NCBI GenBank assembly: GCA_963772805.1
Contig: CAVYYU010000004.1
Coordinates: 1 to 64,000, forward strand
Origin: Legionella_A sp963772805
Lineage (GTDB): Bacteria > Pseudomonadota > Gammaproteobacteria > Legionellales > Legionellaceae
Direction of reading: 5' to 3'
Length of the DNA stretch: 64,000 bases
Shown: positions 7,952-16,293 of the stretch, in pieces
Numbering within the stretch: the stretch's first letter is position 1
Layout of the letters: each line of letters starts with the position of its first letter
Program-made: the position numbers and the translations under genes
Notes under the pieces: model-generated
Databases searched by the model: none
Told to the model about the DNA's origin: nothing
What the model saw: only the letters and a program-made list of their open reading frames with translations

Positions 7952-9523
7952 CTATTTTTCTATCCATTTTTTGATGACGCTGGCTACCTTGTTAGGTTCC
8001 TTGGCAACAAGCTCTCTCAATATTTTGAGCTGCTCTTCTTTAAGGGCTAGCATTTCTGGTGTAACCACAGCGCCATTGGCACTGCTAGTTGCTTGAATAT
8101 GTTTTTTATCTTTGCTTGGCATAAAGTCGGCTGAGAATTTTTTATATATCACCAGCAGGAAGATGAAGCCAACAATTATGCCCGCAACGTGTTTACCCCA
8201 CTCCCAAAACCAGGGCTCCTGCCAGAACGCTGTTTTTGCGATAGGCTCAATTTTTTCCGGTAAAAAGCCGCTGTTGATGACAGTGACGCGGTCACCGCGT
8301 TTATCATCGAAGCCTATTGCTGATTTAACAAGTTCAGTGAGCTGGTTCATTTTGTCTTTGGTCAGTGGTTTAGCGATGTCTTTTTTAGTTTTTTCATCGT
8401 AGGTTACGGCGTCATCAACAATCACGGCCACCGAAATTGTTTTTATTTTTGGCGAGATGGTTTTGACATATTGCACTGATTTGCTGACTTCATAATTTTT
8501 AATATTTTCACTGTGATTTTGACCGCCACCAGCAGCGGGTGGTGCTGCAGAATCAGACTGACCAGCTTGGTCTGCTGGAGGTTGATTTGATAAAGCACCC
8601 GGTACACCGCCGGCAGCACCGGAACTGCTGCTACTGTCACTGACGCTTTGCTCACTTCTTAATGTTACTTTTTCAGGGTTATATTCTTCTTTTGCTTCTT
8701 CGAGTTGGGTGAAGTCAATGGCAATGTTGACGCTGATTGAGGCTTTATCCGCGCCAACAATCGGTGAGATTAAAGACGTTATTTTTTTCTCGTAGTAGGT
8801 TTGCATGTTGTTTTGGTAGTCAATATGCTCACGGTTTACGAGTGAATTTTCATTTCCAGCGGCTGACAAATAGTGTCCGTATTGATTGGTGATAACGACT
8901 CTGCTTGGGTCAAGATCAGGTACACTGGCTGCAACCAGTTGTATGATGGAACGAATTTTTTCTTTATCACCCTCATACCCCGGGGTGAAGTTGATGATAA
9001 TTGAGGCGGATGGTTTGCTGCGTTCGTCGGCAAAAATATTACGCTGCGGGATGGCTAGGTGAACTTTGGCGGCATTAATGCCTTGAATGTCAGAAATGGT
9101 ACTGGCTAAGTCCGCCTCAAGTGCCCGCAGGTAACGTGCATTTTCTAAAAACTGACTGCCGCCAATTTTACCTTCGTCGTTTAAATAGGAAAAACTGAAA
9201 CCGTCATCGTTGTGTATGCCCGCGTGGGCCAGTGCCATTCTGGCTTTTGATACGTCAGATACCGGCACACTGATAGTGTGATTTGACTCATTTAGGCGAT
9301 AATTGATGTCGGATTTATCCAGGGCCTGGACAATCGGCTGCAAATTTTTATCGGTGATGTAGTCTGGCAGCGGACGAAATATTGGATCATCAATCCAGCG
9401 GTATAATCCAAAACCAACCATGACGCTCACAGCAATGCTTGCCAGAAAAAAAATGCGTCTGACAACGTCAAAACTGATTAGTGATTTTAGTGCATCTAGG
9501 GTGCTGTCCTGATTTTGTTCCAT
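7952..9523 (-). CDS. fliF: Flagellar MS-ring protein FliF
   Basis: 523 residues with membrane segments near 20-42 and 435-455 bracketing a large periplasmic region, as in FliF. RBM/YscJ-like tracts are visible (RALEADLASTISDIQGINAAKVHLAIPQRNIF and SASIIINFTPGYEG). A low-complexity Ser/Gly/Pro/Ala linker (about 295-340) precedes NYEVSKSVQYVKTISPKIKTISVAV, as usual in this family. The C-terminal tail, which binds FliG, ends at residue 523. FliF multimerises to the MS ring, the base of flagellar assembly. Confidence 0.96.
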   Translation of the reverse strand: MEQNQDSTLDALKSLISFDVVRRIFFLASIAVSVMVGFGLYRWIDDPIFRPLPDYITDKNLQPIVQALDKSDINYRLNESNHTISVPVSDVSKARMALAHAGIHNDDGFSFSYLNDEGKIGGSQFLENARYLRALEADLASTISDIQGINAAKVHLAIPQRNIFADERSKPSASIIINFTPGYEGDKEKIRSIIQLVAASVPDLDPSRVVITNQYGHYLSAAGNENSLVNREHIDYQNNMQTYYEKKITSLISPIVGADKASISVNIAIDFTQLEEAKEEYNPEKVTLRSEQSVSDSSSSSGAAGGVPGALSNQPPADQAGQSDSAAPPAAGGGQNHSENIKNYEVSKSVQYVKTISPKIKTISVAVIVDDAVTYDEKTKKDIAKPLTKDKMNQLTELVKSAIGFDDKRGDRVTVINSGFLPEKIEPIAKTAFWQEPWFWEWGKHVAGIIVGFIFLLVIYKKFSADFMPSKDKKHIQATSSANGAVVTPEMLALKEEQLKILRELVAKEPNKVASVIKKWIEK

Positions 9524-9537
9524 TTGTTGTTATCCCG

Positions 9538-9888
9538 TTAAACAGGCATATTCATTACTTCCTTGTAGGCTTCAACAAATAACTTCCTTACGGCGATTAA
9601 TCCTTCAAAAGCGACTTTTGAACGGGCCGAAGAAACTAGAACTTGTGAAAGCGGTACATCCGCACTGCCTTTCAGGTACGATTGCTTGAGTGCTTCGGTT
9701 TCATTTTGCGTGTTACTGATGGCAGACAACCCTGTTTTGAGATTGCTCATGATGTCATGAAAGCCGGTACTCGAAACGGACGCGCTTTGCGGAGCGCCAA
9801 GGGTTTGGGTCTTGGTAGAAAGGGATCTGATTTTAGACAGTACAGCTTCAATATCCGTTCTGGAAACAGAAGGGGTTGCTGTAATCAT
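9538..9888 (-). CDS. fliE: Flagellar hook-basal body junction protein FliE
   Basis: 116 residues. The C-terminal half SYLKGSADVPLSQVLVSSARSKVAFEGLIAVRKLFVEAYKEVMNMPV matches FliE, which connects the MS ring to the proximal rod and is exported by the flagellar apparatus. It is the first gene of the leftward fliEFGHIJQ operon, 14 bp before fliF, and diverges from fliS. Confidence 0.93.
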   Translation of the reverse strand: MITATPSVSRTDIEAVLSKIRSLSTKTQTLGAPQSASVSSTGFHDIMSNLKTGLSAISNTQNETEALKQSYLKGSADVPLSQVLVSSARSKVAFEGLIAVRKLFVEAYKEVMNMPV

Positions 9889-10009
9889 GATAAAAAATCC
9901 TTTTAATACTCAATGAAAATAGTTTGCTTTAGTTTGGTCAAGAGCGCAAGCCCTATTTGGTAGAGCGTGGAATGTTTAAGATTATTTTTGTCCGATTTTA
10001 CAAAAAAAT

Positions 10010-10037
10010 TTAAGTTTTTTAGAAAGTCCGGCGATAG
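10010..10037 (+). promoter_or_regulatory. Candidate FliA (sigma-28) promoter upstream of fliS
   Basis: TTAAGTTT at 10010-10017 and GGCGATAG at 10030-10037 resemble the sigma-28 elements TAAAGTTT and GCCGATAA (7 of 8 and 6 of 8 positions). They are 12 bp apart, against the usual 11. They lie about 43 bp upstream of the fliS start. Late flagellar genes such as fliS are common sigma-28 targets. Only a sequence resemblance; the regulator gene is not in the window. Confidence 0.4.
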
Positions 10038-10079
10038 TATCACCTAGCTGGAATTAATCAGGGTGCAGAGGGGATAGTG

Positions 10080-10454
10080 ATGAATTATGCTGAAGTTTAT
10101 AAGGAAGTAGGAGTTTCCAGTGAAATTTTAGGCGCATCACCTTGGCGTCTGGTTGATATCCTTTATCAACATTTGGGTGAAAAAATTAACGTAAGCCTTG
10201 ATGCCATCAATCAGCAAAACATGGAACTTAAGTGCATGGCAATCATCAAAGCGAATGACATTATTGTGCACTTGCGAGAAACATTAGATCATAACGCTGA
10301 TAAAGATTTATGCTCACGTCTGGATGGAATTTATAAGCATATGGAAAAACTGTTATTTTGGGCTAATGCAAAAAATGATGAGATAAAATTGCAAGAAGCA
10401 CAAAAAATCACAGAAAACCTCCGCAATTGGTGGAGACAAGTAAATGCTGGATGA
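10080..10454 (+). CDS. fliS: Flagellin export chaperone FliS
   Basis: 124 residues with the FliS pattern: YKEVGVSSEILGASPWRLVDILYQHLGEKINVSLDAI at the N-terminus and IIVHLRETLDHNADKDLCSRLDGIYKHMEKLL in the middle. FliS binds the disordered C-terminus of flagellin in the cytoplasm and prevents early polymerisation. I took the ATG at 10080 (AGAGGGG ribosome binding site six bases upstream) rather than the GTG immediately before it. Overlaps the next gene by 11 bp. No flagellin gene is in the window. Confidence 0.9.
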   Translation: MNYAEVYKEVGVSSEILGASPWRLVDILYQHLGEKINVSLDAINQQNMELKCMAIIKANDIIVHLRETLDHNADKDLCSRLDGIYKHMEKLLFWANAKNDEIKLQEAQKITENLRNWWRQVNAG

Positions 10455-10671
10455 TATTAGATTGCGTTCAACCGATAGCCAGGATGTTGATGCGTTATGC
10501 GACAGGCGAGATGTTTTGGTGAAGCAGGCGTTGGCTGGCAATGATATTGCTCTGTTACAAGCCATTAGGTCGATGGATATGGAGAACCTGGCAACGTTGT
10601 GTGCTGAGAAAAAAAAGCTTGAAACTGAGCTGGTGCAGTTGAACAAACTGCACCAGTATGTGTCGTTGTAA
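10444..10671 (+). CDS. Small FliT-like protein after fliS
   Basis: 75 residues, charged and helical (RRDVLVKQALAGNDIALLQAIRSMDMENLATLCAEKKKLETELVQL), overlapping fliS by 11 bp in a coupled arrangement. FliT, the chaperone of the filament cap FliD, normally occupies this place and has a similar helical size class, but sequence alone does not prove the call. It could also be an unrelated coiled-coil partner of FliS. Confidence 0.5.
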   Translation: MLDDIRLRSTDSQDVDALCDRRDVLVKQALAGNDIALLQAIRSMDMENLATLCAEKKKLETELVQLNKLHQYVSL

Positions 10672-10683
10672 TGCCAGGTTCCC

Positions 10684-11448
10684 CTAGCTAGTCTTGCCGG
10701 CAGATGCCTGGTTCGCTATTTGGATTTTAATATACACGGCTCCTTTGTATTCATAGGATCCCCCAGCCTGGTAGGTATCGCTGTTATCTGTGTCTTGATT
10801 TTCTGCACCAAAGAGCTGCGAGATTTTCACCCATTGGTCTAAAGGGACAACCGTTGTTGTTTCCATCATGCCTTGATTTATAGTCTGCTGATTAACAGTA
10901 TTTTGCTGGGAGTATGGGCGTTTGATGCTTAACTTGACTTGCTGGCCTTGTAGTTGAGGTTGAATCACAAACCCTTTCTCTGTCTGCATACGTTGATAGG
11001 CAACCCCCGTAGAAAACCAGCCGATACCTACCTGTTGCACGACTGGTACGTTTGCACCTGTTGTGACATAGGCAGATTGGCCGCTGCTCACTTGAACGGA
11101 TTGATTATCTTGTTGGGTGGAATTACTGCTGGTCGAGTAGGTGGTCTGGTCTTGGGCATTATTATTTAACCACTGATCATCACCTTGATGAATGGACACA
11201 TTAAATACAACAGGCGGCACGTCGAGCTGATGAATGATTGGGATAATTTTGTTCAGTGTTTCTGGGGAGGCATTGATAATCAGATTATTATTCATAACGC
11301 TGAGCTGTTCATTGCCTTTAAGTAATGGCTTCAGTGCCTGCTGTAGTTCTGTCGCTTGTATATACTGCACCGGAATGACTTTGCTGATTAAGTCGTCGGC
11401 GAATACGGTGGCACTGATAAGCATCAGTAAAAAAATCCATTTTTTCAT
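10684..11448 (-). CDS. Short secretin-like periplasmic protein in the flagellar block
   Basis: 254 residues with a clear signal peptide (MKKWIFLLMLISATVFA-DD). Residues about 22-80 (SKVIPVQYIQATELQQALKPLL through LNKIIPIIHQLDVPP) match the short N1-type secretin subdomain. The following beta-rich region looks like a compressed secretin core: 'SVQVSSGQSAYVTTGANVPVVQQ', then 'GVAYQRMQTEKGFVIQPQL' and 'TTTVVPLDQWVKISQLFG'. It is far shorter than real secretins (about 400-700). It lies convergently with the fliT-like gene and divergently from fliR. Its role is unknown; an outer-membrane or periplasmic partner of the flagellum or of a separate system are both possible. Confidence 0.6.
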   Translation of the reverse strand: MKKWIFLLMLISATVFADDLISKVIPVQYIQATELQQALKPLLKGNEQLSVMNNNLIINASPETLNKIIPIIHQLDVPPVVFNVSIHQGDDQWLNNNAQDQTTYSTSSNSTQQDNQSVQVSSGQSAYVTTGANVPVVQQVGIGWFSTGVAYQRMQTEKGFVIQPQLQGQQVKLSIKRPYSQQNTVNQQTINQGMMETTTVVPLDQWVKISQLFGAENQDTDNSDTYQAGGSYEYKGAVYIKIQIANQASAGKTS

Positions 11449-11565
11449 GATCGTCTCTGGTGTTAAGCATATTGTTATTGTTGATTATTTTAATTGATAA
11501 AGGCAAGATGTTTGCTGACTCAGGTCTATCGAAAATTCAACTCTCGACATTTTAAGTAGCTATGA

Positions 11566-12345
11566 ATGAATAATGTATTAGCAGTTTTTCTTGAAAAAAT
11601 GTCGCAACATTTTTTGGCGTTTCTAGTGATCGAAGCGAGGATGGCAACCACTTTCTCAGTGATTTTTTTTATGCGCAGGGAATGGATGCCGGGAAAGTTG
11701 ATGTTGGCATTTTCAGTTGTATTATCGTTGTTTGTTTTCACAAGCGTTCAGGATACTCCCGTTTTTCAAAGTGATTCTTTTGCTGATTTGGTATCGCCAC
11801 TCTTCGGGCAGATTATTTTGGGTGCAATCACCGCATTGATTATTAATTTTTTTGCTGAATTTTTTGTGGGGTTTGGTCAAATTGTATCAATGCAGGCAGG
11901 TCTTGGTTTTGTTAGTTTTTTTGTGCCGCGTGTCGGGAATATTACGCCGTTAACCCAGATGCTAATGTTTCTGTCCATCACCATATTTATGGGATTGAAT
12001 GGTCATCTGGTGGTGATTGGCATGATGGTGAAGTCTATTCAACTATTACCGTCATTGCCTGATGTGCTGGATTTGGATGCGCTGGATAAAATCTTGCAAT
12101 TTTCGAGTATATTATTTGAAGGCGCAGTTATGCTGTCATTAGCTGTAATTTTTTCAGTTATGCTGTCCAATATTACATTAGCTGTACTCACTAAATTTTC
12201 CCCACAACTTAATATTTTTTCAATTGGTATCAATGTTTCGTTGGTTATCTGTTTTTTTATGGTTTACATCACGTTTGATTTAACCCTTCAAAATGGTGAA
12301 ATATTATATAATGACCTACTTCGCTTTGTTGAGCAGTTAAAATGA
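11566..12345 (+). CDS. fliR: Flagellar export gate protein FliR
   Basis: 259 residues with about six hydrophobic segments. The tract FAEFFVGFGQIVSMQAGLGFVSFFVPRVGN-ITPLTQ corresponds to the central FliR signature, and LPSLPDVLDLDALDKILQFSSILFEGA follows as expected. FliR completes the FliPQR export gate. The ribosome binding site is weak, and the start at 11566 overlaps a tiny ATGAATGAATAA reading frame. The gene overlaps flhB by 4 bp. Confidence 0.92.
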   Translation: MNNVLAVFLEKMSQHFLAFLVIEARMATTFSVIFFMRREWMPGKLMLAFSVVLSLFVFTSVQDTPVFQSDSFADLVSPLFGQIILGAITALIINFFAEFFVGFGQIVSMQAGLGFVSFFVPRVGNITPLTQMLMFLSITIFMGLNGHLVVIGMMVKSIQLLPSLPDVLDLDALDKILQFSSILFEGAVMLSLAVIFSVMLSNITLAVLTKFSPQLNIFSIGINVSLVICFFMVYITFDLTLQNGEILYNDLLRFVEQLK

Positions 12346-13469
12346 GCAGTGAAGACACTAGCGAAAAGAAACATAAACCGTCGCAGAAGCGTATCGATCA
12401 GCAAAAAAAAGACGGTCAGTTTTTACGAGCCAAAGAATTTTACTCTGGATTAACACTCATTGCGGCGATGTCGGTATTATATGCCTTATCTGGTCAGATA
12501 TATTCCACCTTATCAAATAATTTTTTGTTGACCTACAGTAAACTGGATGTGTTGATTCGTGATGAGCATGCGTCCAAGGTTTTATTTCAGCAATTGTGGA
12601 AAAATAATCTTCTGGCGATGTTGCCCGTTTTTGCGGTAATCCTGGTTGCCTTGTTGTCGTCAGTGGGTCTGATGGGTGGCATACATTTTTCGCGAAAATT
12701 ACTTAGCTTTAAGGGCGAGCGTTTAAGTCCTTATAAAAATCTTAAACGTATTTTTTCTTTACAAAATGCTATGGAAGTCGCGAAGTCGGTATTGAAGCTT
12801 TTTCTTTTTATGATCATTTTAGTGATTTTCCTGCAGAGTCATCAGGAGGAAATTCGGCATTTGTCTATCATTGGTGAAGTCAATATGGTCGGAAAGGCCA
12901 TGCACTTGTTAGCCCTTTTTTTGGGTCATCTTGCCTTGGGAATTTTGATTCTTGCAGCGATCGATGGTGTTTTTAATTATCACCAATTTCAGAAAAAGGC
13001 AAAGATGACTGATAAAGATTTAAGAGATGAAAGTAAAGATACAGACGGAAATCCAGAGGTTAAGAAAAAACAAAAGCAAGCGCAGTTTGCATTGGCTCTG
13101 CAACGACTGCAGCAAGATATACCGAAAGCCTCGGTGATTATTACTAACCCTACCCATTATGCAGTGGCATTAAAATACCAGGATAAAGTCGACTCGGCTC
13201 CTAAAATTGTAGCGAAAGGGGCTGATCACATGGCGTTGCATATCCGTACGCTTGCCAAAAAACATTCTATTCCCATTTACGAAGCACCCGAACTTGCCAG
13301 GGCTATATTTCACACAGGCAAGGTTGGTCATCATATCCTTCCCGAGCTTTATATAGCAGTGGCAATCGTCTTATCTTATCTATTCCAGTTGCGGAACTAT
13401 CAAGCAGGTCGCGGCAGTATGCCTGAACCGATTAGCGATCTTAAGATTCCGGATGAGTTGAAATATTAA
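12342..13469 (+). CDS. flhB: Flagellar export switch protein FlhB
   Basis: 375 residues. The N-terminal KKHKPSQKRIDQQKKDGQF corresponds to the usual T-x-K-P-T-x-K-R start. Four membrane segments follow, then the tract MTDKDLRDESKDTDGNPEVKK. The autocleavage site NPTH appears in ASVIITNPTHYAVALKY. FlhB autocleaves at N-P and switches export from hook to filament subunits with FliK. It is co-translated with fliR and followed, after 80 bp, by fliK. Confidence 0.97.
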   Translation: MSSEDTSEKKHKPSQKRIDQQKKDGQFLRAKEFYSGLTLIAAMSVLYALSGQIYSTLSNNFLLTYSKLDVLIRDEHASKVLFQQLWKNNLLAMLPVFAVILVALLSSVGLMGGIHFSRKLLSFKGERLSPYKNLKRIFSLQNAMEVAKSVLKLFLFMIILVIFLQSHQEEIRHLSIIGEVNMVGKAMHLLALFLGHLALGILILAAIDGVFNYHQFQKKAKMTDKDLRDESKDTDGNPEVKKKQKQAQFALALQRLQQDIPKASVIITNPTHYAVALKYQDKVDSAPKIVAKGADHMALHIRTLAKKHSIPIYEAPELARAIFHTGKVGHHILPELYIAVAIVLSYLFQLRNYQAGRGSMPEPISDLKIPDELKY

Positions 13470-13550
13470 CCTTGATAAAAAATGAAAAAGTTGACATTTA
13501 TTTCTTGATCGTGGTACTGCTATAAGCTAAATCACGTCCAGGATAGATGT

Positions 13551-14753
13551 GTGTTTATAAAAAAGGATGTATTACCTGTCTCGATGCAGGCCAGCAAATA
13601 TAGTGAGATAGATCGCGATAATCCTGTTGTTGACCAGGAATTCGCGGCGTTCCTCAGTGCTGCCAATTCGCCGGAGCCCAAGAAGGGCGATGAGATGAAG
13701 GAGACGGAATCTAATGATGATGCTGCACAGCAGGCTTCGCTGTTGCTGACTGCATCCCCTCCGCCTTTAATTCCTCCCCAATTGGGAGCAGGTTACGAAC
13801 TCCAATCTGACATAGACACCGAAATGATGCCTGAGATGCAACTGCAGGAAGTCTCAAATAATACACCGATTTTATCTGGTTATGGTGCGAGTCAACCGGA
13901 ATCGCTAACAGCACAATCCTTGCCTCCCGCGGATGAAAAATTAGCAACAGAATTGAACATGGGTGAAGATAATTCAATCAACCAACCCACTGATTCTCCA
14001 ATTTTTCTGGGTGCTTTAATGGCTCATGAACCCAACATGACGCCAGGAAAATTAGCGAGCGACTTGCAGCAAACCGAAGTAAAAGCAGGGCATGAGAAAA
14101 ATGCTAAAGTACAAACCCCAACTGCCGCCCTTGAGTTATCGCAGCTGATCGCCGAAGCAAAGGCAGTCACGTCGACATCGGGTATTGTCAATGAATTAAA
14201 ACAACTGAAAGAGCAATTGGCTGAGCAAGACCTGCCTAAACAGCCGCTCACGATTGAACAGCCCTCGGCATCGTCGTTTAAAACGCTGTTAACTCAGACT
14301 GGCGACAGCAGTGGTGCCGCACCAACTACAGTTGAGGTAATAAAAGATACAAAATCAATGACGCCCTATGAAATACACTACGAAGCCGGTATGGCGACGC
14401 AAGCGGCAGCCCAAAAAGCCAGTCTACGTATTCACCAGGAAGGTTTAGGGCAGATTAATGTCAAAATCGAGATGAATCATCAACAATCTTCCGTGACGTT
14501 GGTGGCTGAGAGCAACGAGGCCAAGCAGGTCATGCAGGCCCATTTGCCGCAGCTTAAACAGTTTTTTTCTGATGCTAACCTTCATTTGGCACATGCCAAT
14601 ATTGAACAACGGGCATCGCAGGATCAATCGCCGCAGCAGAAAGATCAGCAGCAGCCAACCCCATTTTCTGGAGGTGCGACGGCTGAATTAATCGAAGTGA
14701 GTGAGAATGCAACCAGACGACGAAGCCAATCTTTAATTGATGCTTATGTGTGA
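13551..14753 (+). CDS. fliK: Flagellar hook-length control protein FliK
   Basis: 400 residues: a long polar low-complexity N-terminal ruler region rich in Glu, Pro, Gln and Ser, and a C-terminal Flg_hook domain at about 290-360 (LRIHQEGLGQINVKIEMNHQQSSVTLVAESNEAKQVMQAHLPQLKQFF). FliK measures hook length and triggers the FlhB specificity switch. The start is GTG at 13551 with AGGAT upstream. The C-terminal 40 residues are Gln-rich. Its place between flhB and flgB fits. Confidence 0.88.
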   Translation: MFIKKDVLPVSMQASKYSEIDRDNPVVDQEFAAFLSAANSPEPKKGDEMKETESNDDAAQQASLLLTASPPPLIPPQLGAGYELQSDIDTEMMPEMQLQEVSNNTPILSGYGASQPESLTAQSLPPADEKLATELNMGEDNSINQPTDSPIFLGALMAHEPNMTPGKLASDLQQTEVKAGHEKNAKVQTPTAALELSQLIAEAKAVTSTSGIVNELKQLKEQLAEQDLPKQPLTIEQPSASSFKTLLTQTGDSSGAAPTTVEVIKDTKSMTPYEIHYEAGMATQAAAQKASLRIHQEGLGQINVKIEMNHQQSSVTLVAESNEAKQVMQAHLPQLKQFFSDANLHLAHANIEQRASQDQSPQQKDQQQPTPFSGGATAELIEVSENATRRRSQSLIDAYV

Positions 14754-14768
14754 CTATAGGAGGACTTT

Positions 14769-15152
14769 ATGACAGGGATTTTGTCATTTGACAATGAGGC
14801 CAAGGCGTTAAATCTTTGCGATTATCGCGCCACGTTAATTGCAAAAAATCTTGCCAATAGCAATACCCCTGGCTTTAAAGCGCAGGACATCAATTTTTCA
14901 GAAGTGATGCAGAAAGCCAAGGGGCATTTAGCTTTGCAGGGAAGTAATGCACAGCATATCCAGACTGGCCCATCAGCTTCAGGCTCTCAATTATATTACC
15001 GCGTGCCTATGCAAACAAAAATGGATAACAATACAGTGGATGATGAAGTTGAGCGTAAGAATTTTATCGAAAATGCGCTTCGTTATCAGGCTGGAGTGAG
15101 TTTTGTCGAGAAAAAATCAAGTCAAATCATTAAAGCGTTGCGCGGGGAGTAA
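14769..15152 (+). CDS. flgB: Flagellar proximal rod protein FlgB
   Basis: 127 residues, with the rod N-motif YRATLIAKNLANSNTPGFKAQDINFSEV and the C-terminal NALRYQAGVSFVEKKSSQIIKALRGE. FlgB is the innermost proximal rod subunit in the periplasm. It is preceded by AGGAGG at 14759 and its stop overlaps the flgC start (TAATG). First gene of the rod/hook operon. Confidence 0.96.
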   Translation: MTGILSFDNEAKALNLCDYRATLIAKNLANSNTPGFKAQDINFSEVMQKAKGHLALQGSNAQHIQTGPSASGSQLYYRVPMQTKMDNNTVDDEVERKNFIENALRYQAGVSFVEKKSSQIIKALRGE

Positions 15153-15586
15153 TGATGTCTATATCACAAATTCTAAATGTAATGGCCAGTGCGATGTCTG
15201 CTGAAAGTATTCGCATGAACGTGACCGCGTCAAACCTTGCCAATTCAGGTAGCGTTGGTGGTACCGAAGCTGAAACCTATCACGCCAAACATCCTGTTTT
15301 TTCACAAGTGCAAGGGGCAATCGCGGGCTTTGCCAAAAATGAACAACCCACCGGTGGCGTTCGGGTGACGGATGTCACGACTAGCAAACAGCCCTTGGAA
15401 TGGCGTTTGGATCCTAATAATCCATTGGCTGACAAAGACGGCAAAGTCTATCTGTCCGATGTTAATGCAGTTGAGGAAATGGCAGATATGATTTCTGCTT
15501 CACGACAATACCAGGCGTCTGTAGAGGTGATGAGTACAACCAAGAACTTATTGATGCAAACTATTCGTGCAATCAACAACTTATAA
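15152..15586 (+). CDS. flgC: Flagellar proximal rod protein FlgC
   Basis: 144 residues with NVTASNLANSGSVGGTEAETYHAKHPVF at the N-terminus and the conserved end VEEMADMISASRQYQASVEVMSTTKNLLMQTI. Proximal rod subunit stacked on FlgB. Two adjacent ATG codons (15152 and 15155) could both serve. The start overlaps the flgB stop, so translation is probably coupled. Confidence 0.96.
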   Translation: MMSISQILNVMASAMSAESIRMNVTASNLANSGSVGGTEAETYHAKHPVFSQVQGAIAGFAKNEQPTGGVRVTDVTTSKQPLEWRLDPNNPLADKDGKVYLSDVNAVEEMADMISASRQYQASVEVMSTTKNLLMQTIRAINNL

Positions 15587-15600
15587 CGGTAGGCATAACT

Positions 15601-16257
15601 ATGGACATTAGCAATAATCTCAAAAGCAATAACTTGAATACATCAGGCGTAGCGCAAACACAATTTTCGCAAGAAAACTTTATGAAAATGCTTTTAGCAC
15701 AACTGAAGATGCAAAACCCGCTTAACCCCTTTGATGCCAGTACGATGATGCAGCAAATATCCCAGTTGACAGGGCTTAGTGCCTCACAAAAATTGGCTGA
15801 CAGTGTGGATGCACTGAAAGGAAATTTGGGGACGTCGCAAATGTTAGAAGCCACCTCTTTAGTGGGTAAAAATGTGCAGTTGTCGACCGACAAGCTAGAG
15901 CTTGCTGATGGGAGGGAGGCGAATGGAGCAGTCCTCGTCCCACCTGGCGTTGAGGCGATTGATGTGTCTGTTACCGATAGCAGCGGCAAGATTCTCAGGA
16001 CTTTAAAATTGCACGCTAACAGCGACGGGGTTATGGACTTTTCCTGGGATGGCAAAGACGAAGCAGGCGCACCATTGGCACCCGGTTTTTATCAAATGTC
16101 TGCTGTGGGGCATGTTGGCACCGAACAAGTCAACGTAGCAACTGCGGCTAATTTCAAAGTGAGTAGTGTCGCGCTTGATCGCGCCAGCGGTAAGGTGGTT
16201 TTAAATGTCAACGGTTTAGGTGGTGTGAGCATGAATGAGATTGTTAAAATTTTATAG
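15601..16257 (+). CDS. flgD: Flagellar hook capping protein FlgD
   Basis: 218 residues. The N-terminal FMKMLLAQLKMQNPLNPFDASTMMQQISQLTGLSASQKL is the FlgD signature. A beta-rich hook-cap module follows with the FSWDGKDEAGAPLAPGFYQMSA tract, which is the Tudor/FnIII-like FlgD domain. FlgD caps the growing hook and is replaced by FlgK. Fourteen bp after flgC. Confidence 0.96.
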   Translation: MDISNNLKSNNLNTSGVAQTQFSQENFMKMLLAQLKMQNPLNPFDASTMMQQISQLTGLSASQKLADSVDALKGNLGTSQMLEATSLVGKNVQLSTDKLELADGREANGAVLVPPGVEAIDVSVTDSSGKILRTLKLHANSDGVMDFSWDGKDEAGAPLAPGFYQMSAVGHVGTEQVNVATAANFKVSSVALDRASGKVVLNVNGLGGVSMNEIVKIL

Positions 16258-16293
16258 GTACTATGAATATCAGGCATGAGCCAGGGAGGCAAC

